DNA of 64,000 nt. It comes from Flammeovirgaceae bacterium UBA2366 (GTDB lineage Bacteria; Bacteroidota; Bacteroidia; Cytophagales; Cyclobacteriaceae). The stretch is from assembly GCA_002344065.1 (NCBI GenBank), contig DDTK01000013.1, forward strand, positions 62,001 to 126,000, given 5' to 3'. Positions 52,456 through 61,036 of this stretch are shown here, piece after piece (the first letter of the stretch is position 1; each line of letters starts with the position of its first letter). The translations under genes and the position numbers were made by a program. The notes below the pieces were generated by a model, which worked only from the letters and a program-made list of their open reading frames with translations, made no database searches and was not told where the DNA came from.

Positions 52456-52911
52456 ATGAGAAAATATTTAAGCATAGTATTGATTTTTTTGATGCACCAG
52501 GGAGTGGCTCAAACAAGTGAGGTTCGTAAAGCTAATTTTAACATCAGTAAAGGCGTGGCTATACAGGGCTATGATCCGGTAGGTTATTTTGATGGGAAAC
52601 CCGTCATGGGAAAATCTGAATTTCAGTGGGAATTCAACGGTGTAGCCTATCAGTTTGCAAGCGCGTCAACGCTGGCACGGTTTAAGGCCAGCCCGGGTAA
52701 GTTTGAACCTGCCTACGGAGGCTGGTGTGCCTTTGCCATGGGCGATTATGGCGAAAAGGTAAAAATTGATCCGCTGACTTATAAAATTGTAGACGGCAAA
52801 CTCTACCTCTTTTACAATTTTTGGGGTAACAATACCCTTAAAGAGTGGAACAAGAACGAAGAAAAGTTAAAGGGGGCAGGGGATAGGAACTGGGCTAAAA
52901 TTCTGCAGTAA
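52456..52911 (+). CDS. YHS-domain secreted protein
   Basis: The 151-residue protein has a signal peptide (about 1-18, ending GVAQ) and one YHS domain (about 32-100): VAIQGYDPVGYFDGKPVMGK, FQWEFNGVAYQFAS and KFEPAYGGWCAFAMG. YHS domains are thought to bind metal ions; the Cys in GGWCAFAM is the typical position. Proteins of this kind are common in proteobacteria and Bacteroidota and lack a known role. Location would be the periplasm. It is 68 bases after recX. Confidence 0.85.
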   Translation: MRKYLSIVLIFLMHQGVAQTSEVRKANFNISKGVAIQGYDPVGYFDGKPVMGKSEFQWEFNGVAYQFASASTLARFKASPGKFEPAYGGWCAFAMGDYGEKVKIDPLTYKIVDGKLYLFYNFWGNNTLKEWNKNEEKLKGAGDRNWAKILQ

Positions 52912-53000
52912 CCGTCTATAAACGGCCTTTACCGACTAATTTCTTCGTTATTCAACATCTGGAAATCTTTAACCTATATTTGTAGAATTCTCCAATACCC

Positions 53001-53525
53001 ATGAGTGTTAAAAATGCCTGCTGTGACATCTTATCGCAGCTCACCCACCTGGTCAATCAGCTATCAGAACACGAGTACTCCAAACCCATAGAATCCTTAG
53101 GCCATTCTTCTATTGGCCAGCATGTTCGGCACACACTTGAGTTTTTTATTTGCCTTGAACAAGGTTTTGGAACTGGTAGTATAAACTATGATAAACGGTC
53201 GCATGATAAGTTAGTAGAGACAGATAAATACCTGGCGCTATCCACGCTAAACAGGATTAACGAATTTGTGACCAGTAATACTCAGAACAAGGTGCTGAGC
53301 CTTGAAATGAATTATAGTCTTGATCAGGAAATTCTTATTTCGGTTGAAACCAATTATCTCCGTGAATTAATCTACAATATTGAACACGCGGTGCATCACA
53401 TGGCTATCATAAAAATCGGTGTTCGAGAAGTGGTGCCGCATATAAATTTACCTTCTACTTTTGGCATAGCCTCATCTACGCTTCGGTATCAGGAGAGACT
53501 TCAAAATGCTTCCTTTCAGGAATAG
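53001..53525 (+). CDS. DinB-like metal-binding protein
   Basis: The 174-residue protein has the four-helix DinB/YfiT plan with the three His of the metal site: GHSSIGQHVRHTLEF (helix 2, His near residues 33 and 38-41), and NIEHAVHHMAIIKIG (helix 4, near 125-140). Such proteins occur as thiol S-transferases or of unknown role. It is followed by the ATP-grasp gene after 2 bases, so the two are probably one functional unit. No signal peptide. The reaction cannot be read from the sequence. Confidence 0.8.
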   Translation: MSVKNACCDILSQLTHLVNQLSEHEYSKPIESLGHSSIGQHVRHTLEFFICLEQGFGTGSINYDKRSHDKLVETDKYLALSTLNRINEFVTSNTQNKVLSLEMNYSLDQEILISVETNYLRELIYNIEHAVHHMAIIKIGVREVVPHINLPSTFGIASSTLRYQERLQNASFQE

Positions 53526-53527
53526 CT

Positions 53528-54577
53528 TTGCACCGGGCGCTGAGAATATTCAATAGTAATTTTTTTATCCGGTTGCGGAGTTGGGAGTACTGGCCTTTTA
53601 TGGTTGTACAGTTTCCTTTTTTTCTTTATTGGCTCTGGCTTTCCTTGCGCGCAAAATCATTTCTTTTTTTCTCGGCATCCAATCCGCGTATCACGTTGGG
53701 GGGTATGTTCGGTGAATCAAAATACGAAGTACTGATGCAGTTGCCGGAGCGCCTTCGGCCTAAAACTATTTTTGTAGAATTTCCGGTTACAGTTGATGAG
53801 TTGATTAATAAGATCAAGCTTGCCGGTTTGGATTTTCCTGTGATTTTTAAGCCCGATTTTGGCGAACGAGGTTTTATGGTGAAACGGATATTCTCCAGAA
53901 ACGATATTGAGCACTACCTGAGAAAAATGAAAAGTAATTTTCTGATTCAGGAATTAATTGAGCTTCCGGTTGAGTGCGGTGTTTTTTTTACCCGTTTTCC
54001 AAATGAAGACAAAGGCAAAGTAACTTCCGTTGTTCTTAAAGAGATGCTTGATGTTGTTGGCGATGGTGTGTCCACTTTACAGGAGCTTATTTTTGCTAAG
54101 GAACGTGCTAAGTTGCAGTGGACGATATTAAAAGAAGTTCACCAGGACAGACTTACTCAAATAGTAAAAGAGGGTGAACGGGTTGAGCTGAACTCTATCG
54201 GGAACCACTGCCTGGGCACTAAATTTCTGAATGGTAATCATATCATTTCAGCAACAATGTCTGAATCATTTGACAGGATAAGTAAAGAAATGAGACAGTT
54301 TTACTTTGGCAGATTTGATTTGAAATGTGCTTCGTTGGAAGATTTGAGCAAAGGAAATGTAAAAATACTAGAGGTGAATGGATGCGGAGCAGAACCTGCC
54401 CATATTTATCAGCCAGGCTTTTCCTTGTGGGAGGCCTATAGTGTTCTATTTACGCACTGGAATAACCTTTATCAGATTAGTTTACAAAACCGGCAACGTG
54501 GTGTGCCGTACACCTCGTTCCGTGAAGGGCGGAATATTTACCAGAAATACAGAGCCGCTATGCAAATTAAATCCTGA
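53528..54577 (+). CDS. ATP-grasp enzyme with aromatic N-terminal segment
   Basis: The 349-residue protein starts at TTG 53528, two bases after the DinB-like gene; the next Met is at residue 25. Residues 14-50 (IRLRSWEYWPFMVVQFPFF, then LYWLWLSLRAKSFLFF) are rich in Trp and Phe and look membrane-associated. The rest is an ATP-grasp fold like D-Ala-D-Ala ligase: FPVIFKPDFGERGFMVKRI (about 99-117), LIQELIELPVECGVFF, and the Mg-binding KILEVNGCGAEPAHIY (about 279-294). It would join a carboxylate to an amine using ATP. Substrates are unknown. A stop-start pair with the DinB-like protein and this membrane-facing segment are its notable features. Confidence 0.75.
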   Translation: MHRALRIFNSNFFIRLRSWEYWPFMVVQFPFFLYWLWLSLRAKSFLFFSASNPRITLGGMFGESKYEVLMQLPERLRPKTIFVEFPVTVDELINKIKLAGLDFPVIFKPDFGERGFMVKRIFSRNDIEHYLRKMKSNFLIQELIELPVECGVFFTRFPNEDKGKVTSVVLKEMLDVVGDGVSTLQELIFAKERAKLQWTILKEVHQDRLTQIVKEGERVELNSIGNHCLGTKFLNGNHIISATMSESFDRISKEMRQFYFGRFDLKCASLEDLSKGNVKILEVNGCGAEPAHIYQPGFSLWEAYSVLFTHWNNLYQISLQNRQRGVPYTSFREGRNIYQKYRAAMQIKS

Positions 54578-54602
54578 GATGATTGTGATTATATTCGGCA
54601 AT

Positions 54603-54635
54603 AAAAAACCCCGACCATCGCGGTCGGGGTTTTTT
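54603..54635. terminator. Bidirectional terminator between convergent genes
   Basis: A long stem (AAAAAACCCCGACC, 54603-54616, with GGTCGGGGTTTTTT, 54622-54635) and 5-base loop ATCGC sit between the ATP-grasp gene (ends 54577) and ompH (ends 54656). The A and T runs on both sides suit termination in both directions. Confidence 0.92.
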
Positions 54636-54655
54636 ATGACAACGAATTGTCAATT

Positions 54656-55207
54656 TTATTTTTTGGGTGGTGTAGTAGATGCTGCCTGTGGTGTAATACC
54701 CATATTTTTTAACACCATATCTGAAATATCCGACTGGTCATCAGCATAGAGCACTACATCTAAACCGCTGATTTGATTGGTAAGCACCATAGTAAAGGCG
54801 TTTGCTTTGGCAACCTCTTCAATGGCCTTGCCCACCTTAGTGTAAACAGGTTCCATTAACTGAACTTGCTTGCGCTGAAGATTTTCCTGGGAGTCTTGCT
54901 CCAGCTTTTGGATATTTTGCTGCAGTTGTTGCAATTCGCGTTCGGTATTTTGACGAACCGCATCCGGTACAGTAGGACCAAATTGCTGATACTCCTGCAA
55001 TTTCTTTTGAAACTCAGCCACCTTGCCATCATACTGTTTCTTCAGTTGAGCCTGAAGGGTTTGAAGTTCAGCCTCAATGGTTTTGGCTTCCGGCATTTGG
55101 CTGAAGATATATTCTACATCAGCAAAGCCAATTTTAGCAGGGTTTTGAGCTTGCGAAAACAGGGCTGCTAATCCAAAAGCTAACAGAAAAACGATTTTTT
55201 TCATCAC
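54656..55207 (-). CDS. OmpH/Skp-family periplasmic chaperone, second copy
   Basis: The 183-residue protein has a signal peptide (about 1-20), then the Skp-type pattern: KIGFADVEYIFSQMPEAKTIE, a long coiled coil (about 45-120, LKKQYDGKVAEFQKKLQEYQ), and AFTMVLTNQISGLDVVLYAD near the end. Skp holds unfolded outer-membrane proteins on the way to the BAM complex. It is the last gene of the uppS-bamA-ompH-ompH run, 21 bases after its paralogue, and ends at a strong terminator. Confidence 0.88.
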   Translation of the reverse strand: MMKKIVFLLAFGLAALFSQAQNPAKIGFADVEYIFSQMPEAKTIEAELQTLQAQLKKQYDGKVAEFQKKLQEYQQFGPTVPDAVRQNTERELQQLQQNIQKLEQDSQENLQRKQVQLMEPVYTKVGKAIEEVAKANAFTMVLTNQISGLDVVLYADDQSDISDMVLKNMGITPQAASTTPPKK

Positions 55208-55228
55208 AGTTAAATTTATTCAGTTTAG

Positions 55229-55765
55229 TTAATTTTTAATCTTATCGTTAGGATCTCCTAACCCCAACTCATCCAAAACAAAGTCGGTATAATCATACCG
55301 TGGATCGGTGTAAATCATCACCAACTCACCCGACTTATCAAATACAATAGCGAGGTTATTTTGTTTGGCCACTTTATCAACGGCATCCCAAACTTTATCC
55401 TGCACCGGCTTAATCAACTCCTGCTTCTTCAGGAAAAAAAGACCTCCAAATCCAAATACTTTATTTTGATATTCTTTAAGCTCCCCCTCTTTCTTTTTTA
55501 TTAATGCCGTTCGCTCTTTTCGCATGTCCTCGGTGAGGAGCACCTGTTCCGCCTGAAGGGTGCTGTACATGGCCTCAATTTCTTTGGCCATCACCTGAAT
55601 TTCTTTCGTCCAAAGCTCTGATAACCGATTTATTTCTTCCTGAGCTTTTTTATACTCAGGCATTTTATTCAGAATGAAATCAGTATCAATGTATCCGAAC
55701 CTCTGAGCATTGACAAAATTCAGGCCGAAAATGAGAAAAAATATTGTAATAAGATAAAACCGCAT
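55229..55765 (-). CDS. OmpH/Skp-family periplasmic chaperone, first copy
   Basis: The 178-residue protein has a signal peptide (about 1-20, ending VNAQ) and RFGYIDTDFILNKMPEYKKA followed by a coiled coil (about 45-115) and LAIVFDKSGELVMIYTDPRY near the C-terminus, matching the OmpH/Skp family. It is 3 bases after bamA, so the chaperone and the BAM pore are made from one transcript. The two neighbouring copies are diverged, which suggests different clients or hetero-oligomers; that is inference. Confidence 0.88.
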   Translation of the reverse strand: MRFYLITIFFLIFGLNFVNAQRFGYIDTDFILNKMPEYKKAQEEINRLSELWTKEIQVMAKEIEAMYSTLQAEQVLLTEDMRKERTALIKKKEGELKEYQNKVFGFGGLFFLKKQELIKPVQDKVWDAVDKVAKQNNLAIVFDKSGELVMIYTDPRYDYTDFVLDELGLGDPNDKIKN

Positions 55766-55768
55766 TTT

Positions 55769-58453
55769 TTAACGGATTTGTTGTCCAATGGTAAACTGGA
55801 ATTTAGCGCCACTTATAGGATTACGGCTGCCCAACGGAACCGGATCAAAGCCATAACCCCAGTTAAGTCCTATCAATCCAAAAGCAGGCATAAAAATACG
55901 GGCGCCAAAACCCGCTGTTTTATACATACTAAACGGATTAAAGTCCTCATAATTATTCCAGTTATTGCCGGCCTCTACAAAGGTAAACCCGTAAATAGTA
56001 GCAGCACTTCCAGTTGTAATTGGATAGCGAAGTTCTAAGCCAAATTTATCGTACACAATACCCCCTCGGATGTTGGAATTTCCGGGTTGATTGGAATAGG
56101 GCGGTACAAGAGTATTATCGTCATAACCCCTGAGTGCGATAATATCCTGACCTAATACAAACGCTCCAAAACCTCCTGCAAGTCCGGCTCCACCCATCCA
56201 AAAGCGCTCAAACGGAGTGTAATCAACTTTTTGGCTATACCGTCCGATAAATCCAAAGTGTGCTTTTGCTTCAAGCACGAGCTTATTTTTGCGGTCAAGG
56301 GGTATGTAATACTTGGCATCGAACATCCATTTATGATATTCTACCCACTTGTTTATTTGCTGCGGAGTGGCTGTTTCATAATCCAAATTACTCCATTGCG
56401 AGTAGGGTGGTGTAAAGGTTGCACTTAAAGATATCTCAGAACCCTGAGAGGGGTACATTGGGTTGTCTACACTTCTGCGCGCAATAGTGGTGTTAAATGT
56501 TAAACTGTTTGAGATACAATCCGGACAACCGGGTATGTAGTTTGGTGCATTCTGAAGTGTGTAAATGGAATAAGAAAGTGAATTGGTAAGCGTGAAGTAA
56601 TTGTCGGGCCATTCCAACACCTTTCCAATACCAACCGATATGTTATCCACTTTAAGTGTGGAGTTCAGATCCAAAAAGCTTGACGCGTTTTGCCCAGCAA
56701 ATCGTGAAATAGATTTGTTTGCACTTACCGAAAGTGACTGTGGCTTGCGTCCGCCTAACCAAGGCTCGGTAAAAGAAATACTATAATTCTGAAAGTTTCT
56801 TCCGTTGGCCTGAATGCGCAGCGACAGTCGCTGACCATCGCCTACGGGAAGAGGTCTCCATTTACTGGGGTGTGGAATATTTCGGAGGGAGAAGTTATTG
56901 AATGTTAACCCAACGGTACCCACAAAGCCAAAAGCACCTCCCCATCCTCCAGAGAGTTCAATCTGATCATTAGATTGTTCCTCAACAGTCCATTCAATGT
57001 CTACAGTAGCATTTGCGGGATTAGGCTGCAGGTTCTGACCAATAGTCTGTGGATTGAAATAGCCTAACTGTCCAAGTTTTTGCTGCGTACGTATGATATC
57101 TGATCGTCTGAATTTTTGTCCGGGTACTGTTGAAAGTTCTCTTCGAATCACATGGTCGCTTGTGCGGTCGTTACCGGAGATAGTAACCTCACCTATAGTT
57201 GCCTGTTCTCCTTCAGTGATCCTCATCTCCACATCAATAGAGTCGCCAACTACGGCAACCTCCACAGGGTTAATTCGGAAAAACAGGTATCCGTCATCCA
57301 TATACAGACCGCTGATGTCAGGTCCTTTTGGGTTGAAGGTGAGTTTCTTGTCAATCAGTTCACGGTTATAAACATCTCCTTTTTTTATGCCCAAGATTGC
57401 GTTCAATGTTTTTTCGCCATGAATATAATTTCCTGTCCAGACAATGTTTCTGAAATAATACTTGGGGCCCTCATCAATTGCTAAATTGATATTGATGGCC
57501 CTTTTATTAAAATTTAGTACAGTGTCTTTTGTAAATTCGGCATCTCTATAGCCCTTTGAGTTATAGTACTCAATGATCTTTTTCTTGTCTTCATCAAATT
57601 CTGTTTGAATAAATTTTGATCCCTTGAAAACATTGAGTTTAACATTATCCCCGAAAAATTCTTTGACCTCTGACCAGCTAACTGGATAGGATGAACTAAA
57701 ATATGTTTTAACATCTCGGGGCTTAAAGGTTAATGCTTTACTGATTAACGTTCGGTGAAGGTAGAACCTGGGATGTTCAGCTGTCTTCTTCATTTTACCC
57801 TTTAACTTGCCATCTGAAATGGCCTCATTTCCTTCTATTGATATTTTATTGATTTTAACTTTTGAATTCGTGTTGATCCCAATTTTTAGTCGGATACCAT
57901 CGGTGGCTATGGTGTCGCGTTCTTGAATAATTTTTACTTCTGTATTTAAGAAACCCTTCTTAACAAAAAACTTCTTTACCGCCAGTTCGGTATTACGAAG
58001 CATGGCATCGTTAACAATTTTACCACGTATTAGTGTTAGCTCTTCTTTTAGCGATGACTCTTGTGATTTATTGATTCCGACAAAGTAAAAATTTGTCAAT
58101 CGGGGACGTTCAGCCATTTTTATCTCCAGCCATACATTTTCACCCTCAATTTTCTGTACACTGATGGACACATCACCAATCAAACCATGTTTCCACAGTT
58201 TGCGTATAGCGCCAGTGATAGCGTCTCCCGGAATTTTGATTTTATCACCTACCCGTAATCCCGTAAGGGAGACCATGGCATTTTTATCAAGAATATTTAA
58301 CCCGGTTACTTCAATGCCCGCAATGAAGTATTCAGCCGGGTTAGCGTAGTTTAAATTATCGGTTGCTGCCCGTTCAGTGCGTCCTCTGCGAAACTGCGCC
58401 ACGCTTTCAAAACCCACAATAAGCAAGAAGATTATTAGTACACTCGTTCTCAT
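55769..58453 (-). CDS. bamA: Outer-membrane protein assembly factor BamA
   Basis: BamA is the central pore of the BAM complex that inserts beta-barrel proteins. The 894-residue protein has a signal peptide (about 1-19), a row of POTRA domains (about 40-460; e.g. ISIEGNEAISDGKLKGKMK and VTISGNDRTSDHVIRRELST, GLNILDKNAMVSLTGLRVGD), then the Omp85 barrel. The barrel includes GGAGLAGGFGAFVLGQD and the conserved LRGYDDNTLVPP and GGIVYDKFGLELRYPI segments, where the VRGF/Y-type loop 6 motif lies. It is longer than the E. coli protein, as usual in Bacteroidota. It touches uppS upstream (adjacent codons) and ompH downstream (3 bases). Confidence 0.94.
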   Translation of the reverse strand: MRTSVLIIFLLIVGFESVAQFRRGRTERAATDNLNYANPAEYFIAGIEVTGLNILDKNAMVSLTGLRVGDKIKIPGDAITGAIRKLWKHGLIGDVSISVQKIEGENVWLEIKMAERPRLTNFYFVGINKSQESSLKEELTLIRGKIVNDAMLRNTELAVKKFFVKKGFLNTEVKIIQERDTIATDGIRLKIGINTNSKVKINKISIEGNEAISDGKLKGKMKKTAEHPRFYLHRTLISKALTFKPRDVKTYFSSSYPVSWSEVKEFFGDNVKLNVFKGSKFIQTEFDEDKKKIIEYYNSKGYRDAEFTKDTVLNFNKRAININLAIDEGPKYYFRNIVWTGNYIHGEKTLNAILGIKKGDVYNRELIDKKLTFNPKGPDISGLYMDDGYLFFRINPVEVAVVGDSIDVEMRITEGEQATIGEVTISGNDRTSDHVIRRELSTVPGQKFRRSDIIRTQQKLGQLGYFNPQTIGQNLQPNPANATVDIEWTVEEQSNDQIELSGGWGGAFGFVGTVGLTFNNFSLRNIPHPSKWRPLPVGDGQRLSLRIQANGRNFQNYSISFTEPWLGGRKPQSLSVSANKSISRFAGQNASSFLDLNSTLKVDNISVGIGKVLEWPDNYFTLTNSLSYSIYTLQNAPNYIPGCPDCISNSLTFNTTIARRSVDNPMYPSQGSEISLSATFTPPYSQWSNLDYETATPQQINKWVEYHKWMFDAKYYIPLDRKNKLVLEAKAHFGFIGRYSQKVDYTPFERFWMGGAGLAGGFGAFVLGQDIIALRGYDDNTLVPPYSNQPGNSNIRGGIVYDKFGLELRYPITTGSAATIYGFTFVEAGNNWNNYEDFNPFSMYKTAGFGARIFMPAFGLIGLNWGYGFDPVPLGSRNPISGAKFQFTIGQQIR

Positions 58454-59215
58454 TCAACTAACCGGATTCAATTGTTCACTTGTTTTACCAAACCTTCGTT
58501 CGCGTTGTTGATACGACCAGATGGCTTCGTATAAATTCTCTTTGCGGAAATCTGGCCAGAGGGTTGGCGTTATGTACAGTTCAGTGTAAGCGATTTGCCA
58601 GAGCAAAAAATTACTGATGCGCATCTCACCACTGGTACGGATTAATAATTCTGGATCGGGAATGCCCGTTGTTTGAAGATATTTTTCAAAACGGCTTTCT
58701 GTAAGGGAGGCTGGGTCAAGAACGCCTTTCTGCACATCAATGGCAAGGGCTTTAATGGCCTGGGTTATCTCCCATCGGCCACTATAGCTTAACGCAAGAA
58801 CCACAGTAAGTCCCGAGTTATTCTTTGTCATGTCTACAGCCCAGGCTAGGTTTTTTTGGCATGCCTCCGGAAGATGGGATGTTTCACCTATGGTAATTAG
58901 TTTTACCCGGTTCTCCATAAGGGTGTTTATTTCTTCCTTCAGCGTATTTACCAGTAACTCCATCAATCCATCAACTTCTTCCTTTGGCCTGGCCCAATTT
59001 TCAGTAGAAAAGGCATAAAGCGTTAAATATTCAATGCCAAGTTCTGCACAACCCTCAGTAATGTCGCGGACAGCCTTAACAGCATTTCGATGCCCAAATA
59101 TTCGTAAAGCGCCCTTTTTCTTTGCCCAACGCCCATTTCCGTCCATTATAACGGCTATATGTCGAGGGAGCTTAGTTGGGTCAATATGTTCTTTAAAAGA
59201 AGCCAAGGGGGCCAA
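58454..59215 (-). CDS. uppS: Isoprenyl transferase (undecaprenyl diphosphate synthase)
   Basis: UppS makes the C55 carrier lipid used for cell-wall and O-antigen synthesis from farnesyl diphosphate and isopentenyl diphosphate. The 253-residue product has the cis-prenyltransferase signature IAVIMDGNGRWAKKKG (20-35) with catalytic Asp25, then FGHRNAVKAVRDI, TLYAFSTENWARPKEEV and, near the C-terminus, PDPELLIRTSGEMRISNFLL and LWQIAYTELYI. Its stop is directly before the bamA start. Size fits medium- to long-chain enzymes; chain length is not visible. Confidence 0.95.
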   Translation of the reverse strand: MAPLASFKEHIDPTKLPRHIAVIMDGNGRWAKKKGALRIFGHRNAVKAVRDITEGCAELGIEYLTLYAFSTENWARPKEEVDGLMELLVNTLKEEINTLMENRVKLITIGETSHLPEACQKNLAWAVDMTKNNSGLTVVLALSYSGRWEITQAIKALAIDVQKGVLDPASLTESRFEKYLQTTGIPDPELLIRTSGEMRISNFLLWQIAYTELYITPTLWPDFRKENLYEAIWSYQQRERRFGKTSEQLNPVS

Positions 59216-59270
59216 AATTAGAGTATTTTAAACAACTTTTATCAAAATAAACAGGGTGGTTTAACCAGGC

Positions 59271-59951
59271 TTATTTATAAGGATTTTTGGGGCAGGGTAT
59301 ATCGTAAAAAGTTCGTGTTAGCGTAAAGCCCACAAAAAAGTAATTATCAAAATCATTGGGATTACCGTATTGGTAGTTTTTTTGTAAAGGATCTCCGTCA
59401 GAGATATTATCCAGGTAGTCGAAAAAAGTTTTCCTGATGCCTATTTCAAACGCTACATAAAATTTTGGATTCACAATGTATTTAAAACCACCCCCAAAAG
59501 GTATGGTGGCCTGAACATTACTGTACTCTTCGGGCTTTACATCATAACCTGAAATCCCAAACAATCCGAAACCAGCGAAAAGATAAGGCGTGTACCGCAT
59601 GGGTGTTTTTATATCACGCCAGTTGAGAAAGTGATATTCAAACCCGATGCTGGTTTCAAGTAAAAAAGTATTGAAGGAGGCATTTCGTGCGGAAGCAAAA
59701 GCATCAATGGGAACCTCTTTTGCACCGAGCTGCCCAGCTGTAATAGTAGCTCTGAAGCTTACAACTTTGCTGATGTTGGAGCGGTAGTAAACAGTGCCGG
59801 CAAGTTTGGAATTGGTGATGTTATACGTCCGCACCAGATCACCGGTATAATTAAATGTACCAAGGCCAAACCCAACTTCAGAACGTTGTGCAAAAGCAGA
59901 AAAACTGCCTAACAGAAAAGTGATAATAAATAATGACCGGTTAACCGTCAT
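59271..59951 (-). CDS. DUF6089-type outer-membrane beta-barrel protein, second copy
   Basis: The 226-residue protein has a signal peptide (about 1-21, ending AFAQ) and beta-barrel strands with aromatic girdles: EVGFGLGTFNYTGDLV, YTPYLFAGFGLFGISG, IPFGGGFKYIVNPKFYVAFE and FFVGFTLTRTFYDI at the C-terminus. The pattern (GDL after the first strand, PYLFAG, FGxG) matches DUF6089 proteins of Bacteroidota; their function is unknown. The gene overlaps its upstream paralogue by 4 nt, and the neighbourhood (uppS, bamA, nadK) is common for this family in the phylum. Confidence 0.8.
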   Translation of the reverse strand: MTVNRSLFIITFLLGSFSAFAQRSEVGFGLGTFNYTGDLVRTYNITNSKLAGTVYYRSNISKVVSFRATITAGQLGAKEVPIDAFASARNASFNTFLLETSIGFEYHFLNWRDIKTPMRYTPYLFAGFGLFGISGYDVKPEEYSNVQATIPFGGGFKYIVNPKFYVAFEIGIRKTFFDYLDNISDGDPLQKNYQYGNPNDFDNYFFVGFTLTRTFYDIPCPKNPYK

Positions 59952-60988
59952 CTGAACTTAGCCCGGTGAAAGGTTTTGCCAAGAATGTAAGTAAGGCGAA
60001 CAGTAGTAACCATGTAAATATCTCTGTCCCCCGCCCTTCCACGCATGTTTGTGGTACCATCACTGTTTACATGACCATAACCAGAAACAGTAGTAAAACC
60101 AGTATAGCCTGTATATCGATTGGCGATGATTTCCTGAACTCTGGCATTTACAGGTTGTACTTCATTGGAGCGGTATGACATTGCTCTTGCTTTTTCGCTA
60201 GCCAGTGTTGTCAGGTCAACGTAATCGCTACTTACATCATCCAGGTAATCTGTAAAGGTATAACGAAAACCGATCTCACCAGATATATCCATAACCTCGT
60301 TTATTCTGAAACGAGCGCCAAGCCCAAATGGTATGGCAAACTGAATTAAACTGTAAGATTTTCCCTCCGTTTTAAGCGGCTTGAGATCAACCCACTCACC
60401 GGCATCACTAAAGGGATTTCCTAATAAATCCGTCTGCGGTACTTGTGCCTGAGGATTGTGATGAAAAACGGCCAAGCCAGCAAAAACATATGGTGTCCAT
60501 GGCACGCGACTGATATAGGTAGCCTGATTTTCAAAAAGATCAATCTGGCCAACCACGGATAGCTCTTTAATACGATTTCTGAATGACAAATTTCTCACAT
60601 AGCGAAAAGCGCCATTATCAATATCATCTGGATCTGCAGATTCAAAATCCGATCCGCGAAGTCCGCCATACATAAAATTTCCAGTTAACTGGTAACGGGG
60701 CCCAAACCGATGTGTAAAGGAAACCCCCAGGGCAGGACGTGTAAATGAAATATCAGTACTGATTCTTTTTGGACTTGGTGCCAAATCGCCATAATAGTTT
60801 AAGGCATTAAGAGAAAAACCAAGAGAATTGTAAACTTTATCCTTACCAAAACCTGATTTCTTACCCCGATAGCTGGCAATGCGTTTATTATTTTTCTTGA
60901 TGTTGCGCCTGTTCATTTGGCTATAAGCCTCTTCAGCTGAAAACGTTATAAACAAGCACGTCAGAATAAGGTAAGCCAACTTTCTCAT
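59948..60988 (-). CDS. DUF6089-type outer-membrane beta-barrel protein, first copy
   Basis: The 346-residue protein has a signal peptide (about 1-23) followed by a Lys/Arg/Asn-rich stretch (MNRRNIKKNNKRIASYRG, about 25-42), then barrel strands: LGFSLNALNYYGDLAPSPKR, YVFAGLAVFHHNPQAQVP, IPFGLGARFRINEVMDISGE and GEIGFRYTFTDYLDDVSSDY. It shares the GDL and PYxFAG positions with the smaller neighbour, showing an old tandem duplication. It is longer because of inserted loops. Its stop overlaps the next gene by 4 nt. Function is unknown. Confidence 0.8.
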   Translation of the reverse strand: MRKLAYLILTCLFITFSAEEAYSQMNRRNIKKNNKRIASYRGKKSGFGKDKVYNSLGFSLNALNYYGDLAPSPKRISTDISFTRPALGVSFTHRFGPRYQLTGNFMYGGLRGSDFESADPDDIDNGAFRYVRNLSFRNRIKELSVVGQIDLFENQATYISRVPWTPYVFAGLAVFHHNPQAQVPQTDLLGNPFSDAGEWVDLKPLKTEGKSYSLIQFAIPFGLGARFRINEVMDISGEIGFRYTFTDYLDDVSSDYVDLTTLASEKARAMSYRSNEVQPVNARVQEIIANRYTGYTGFTTVSGYGHVNSDGTTNMRGRAGDRDIYMVTTVRLTYILGKTFHRAKFR

Positions 60989-61036
60989 TACAGATAAGTG
61001 TTTAAAAATCAGTAAGCTACAAAGGTAAATAAAAAT

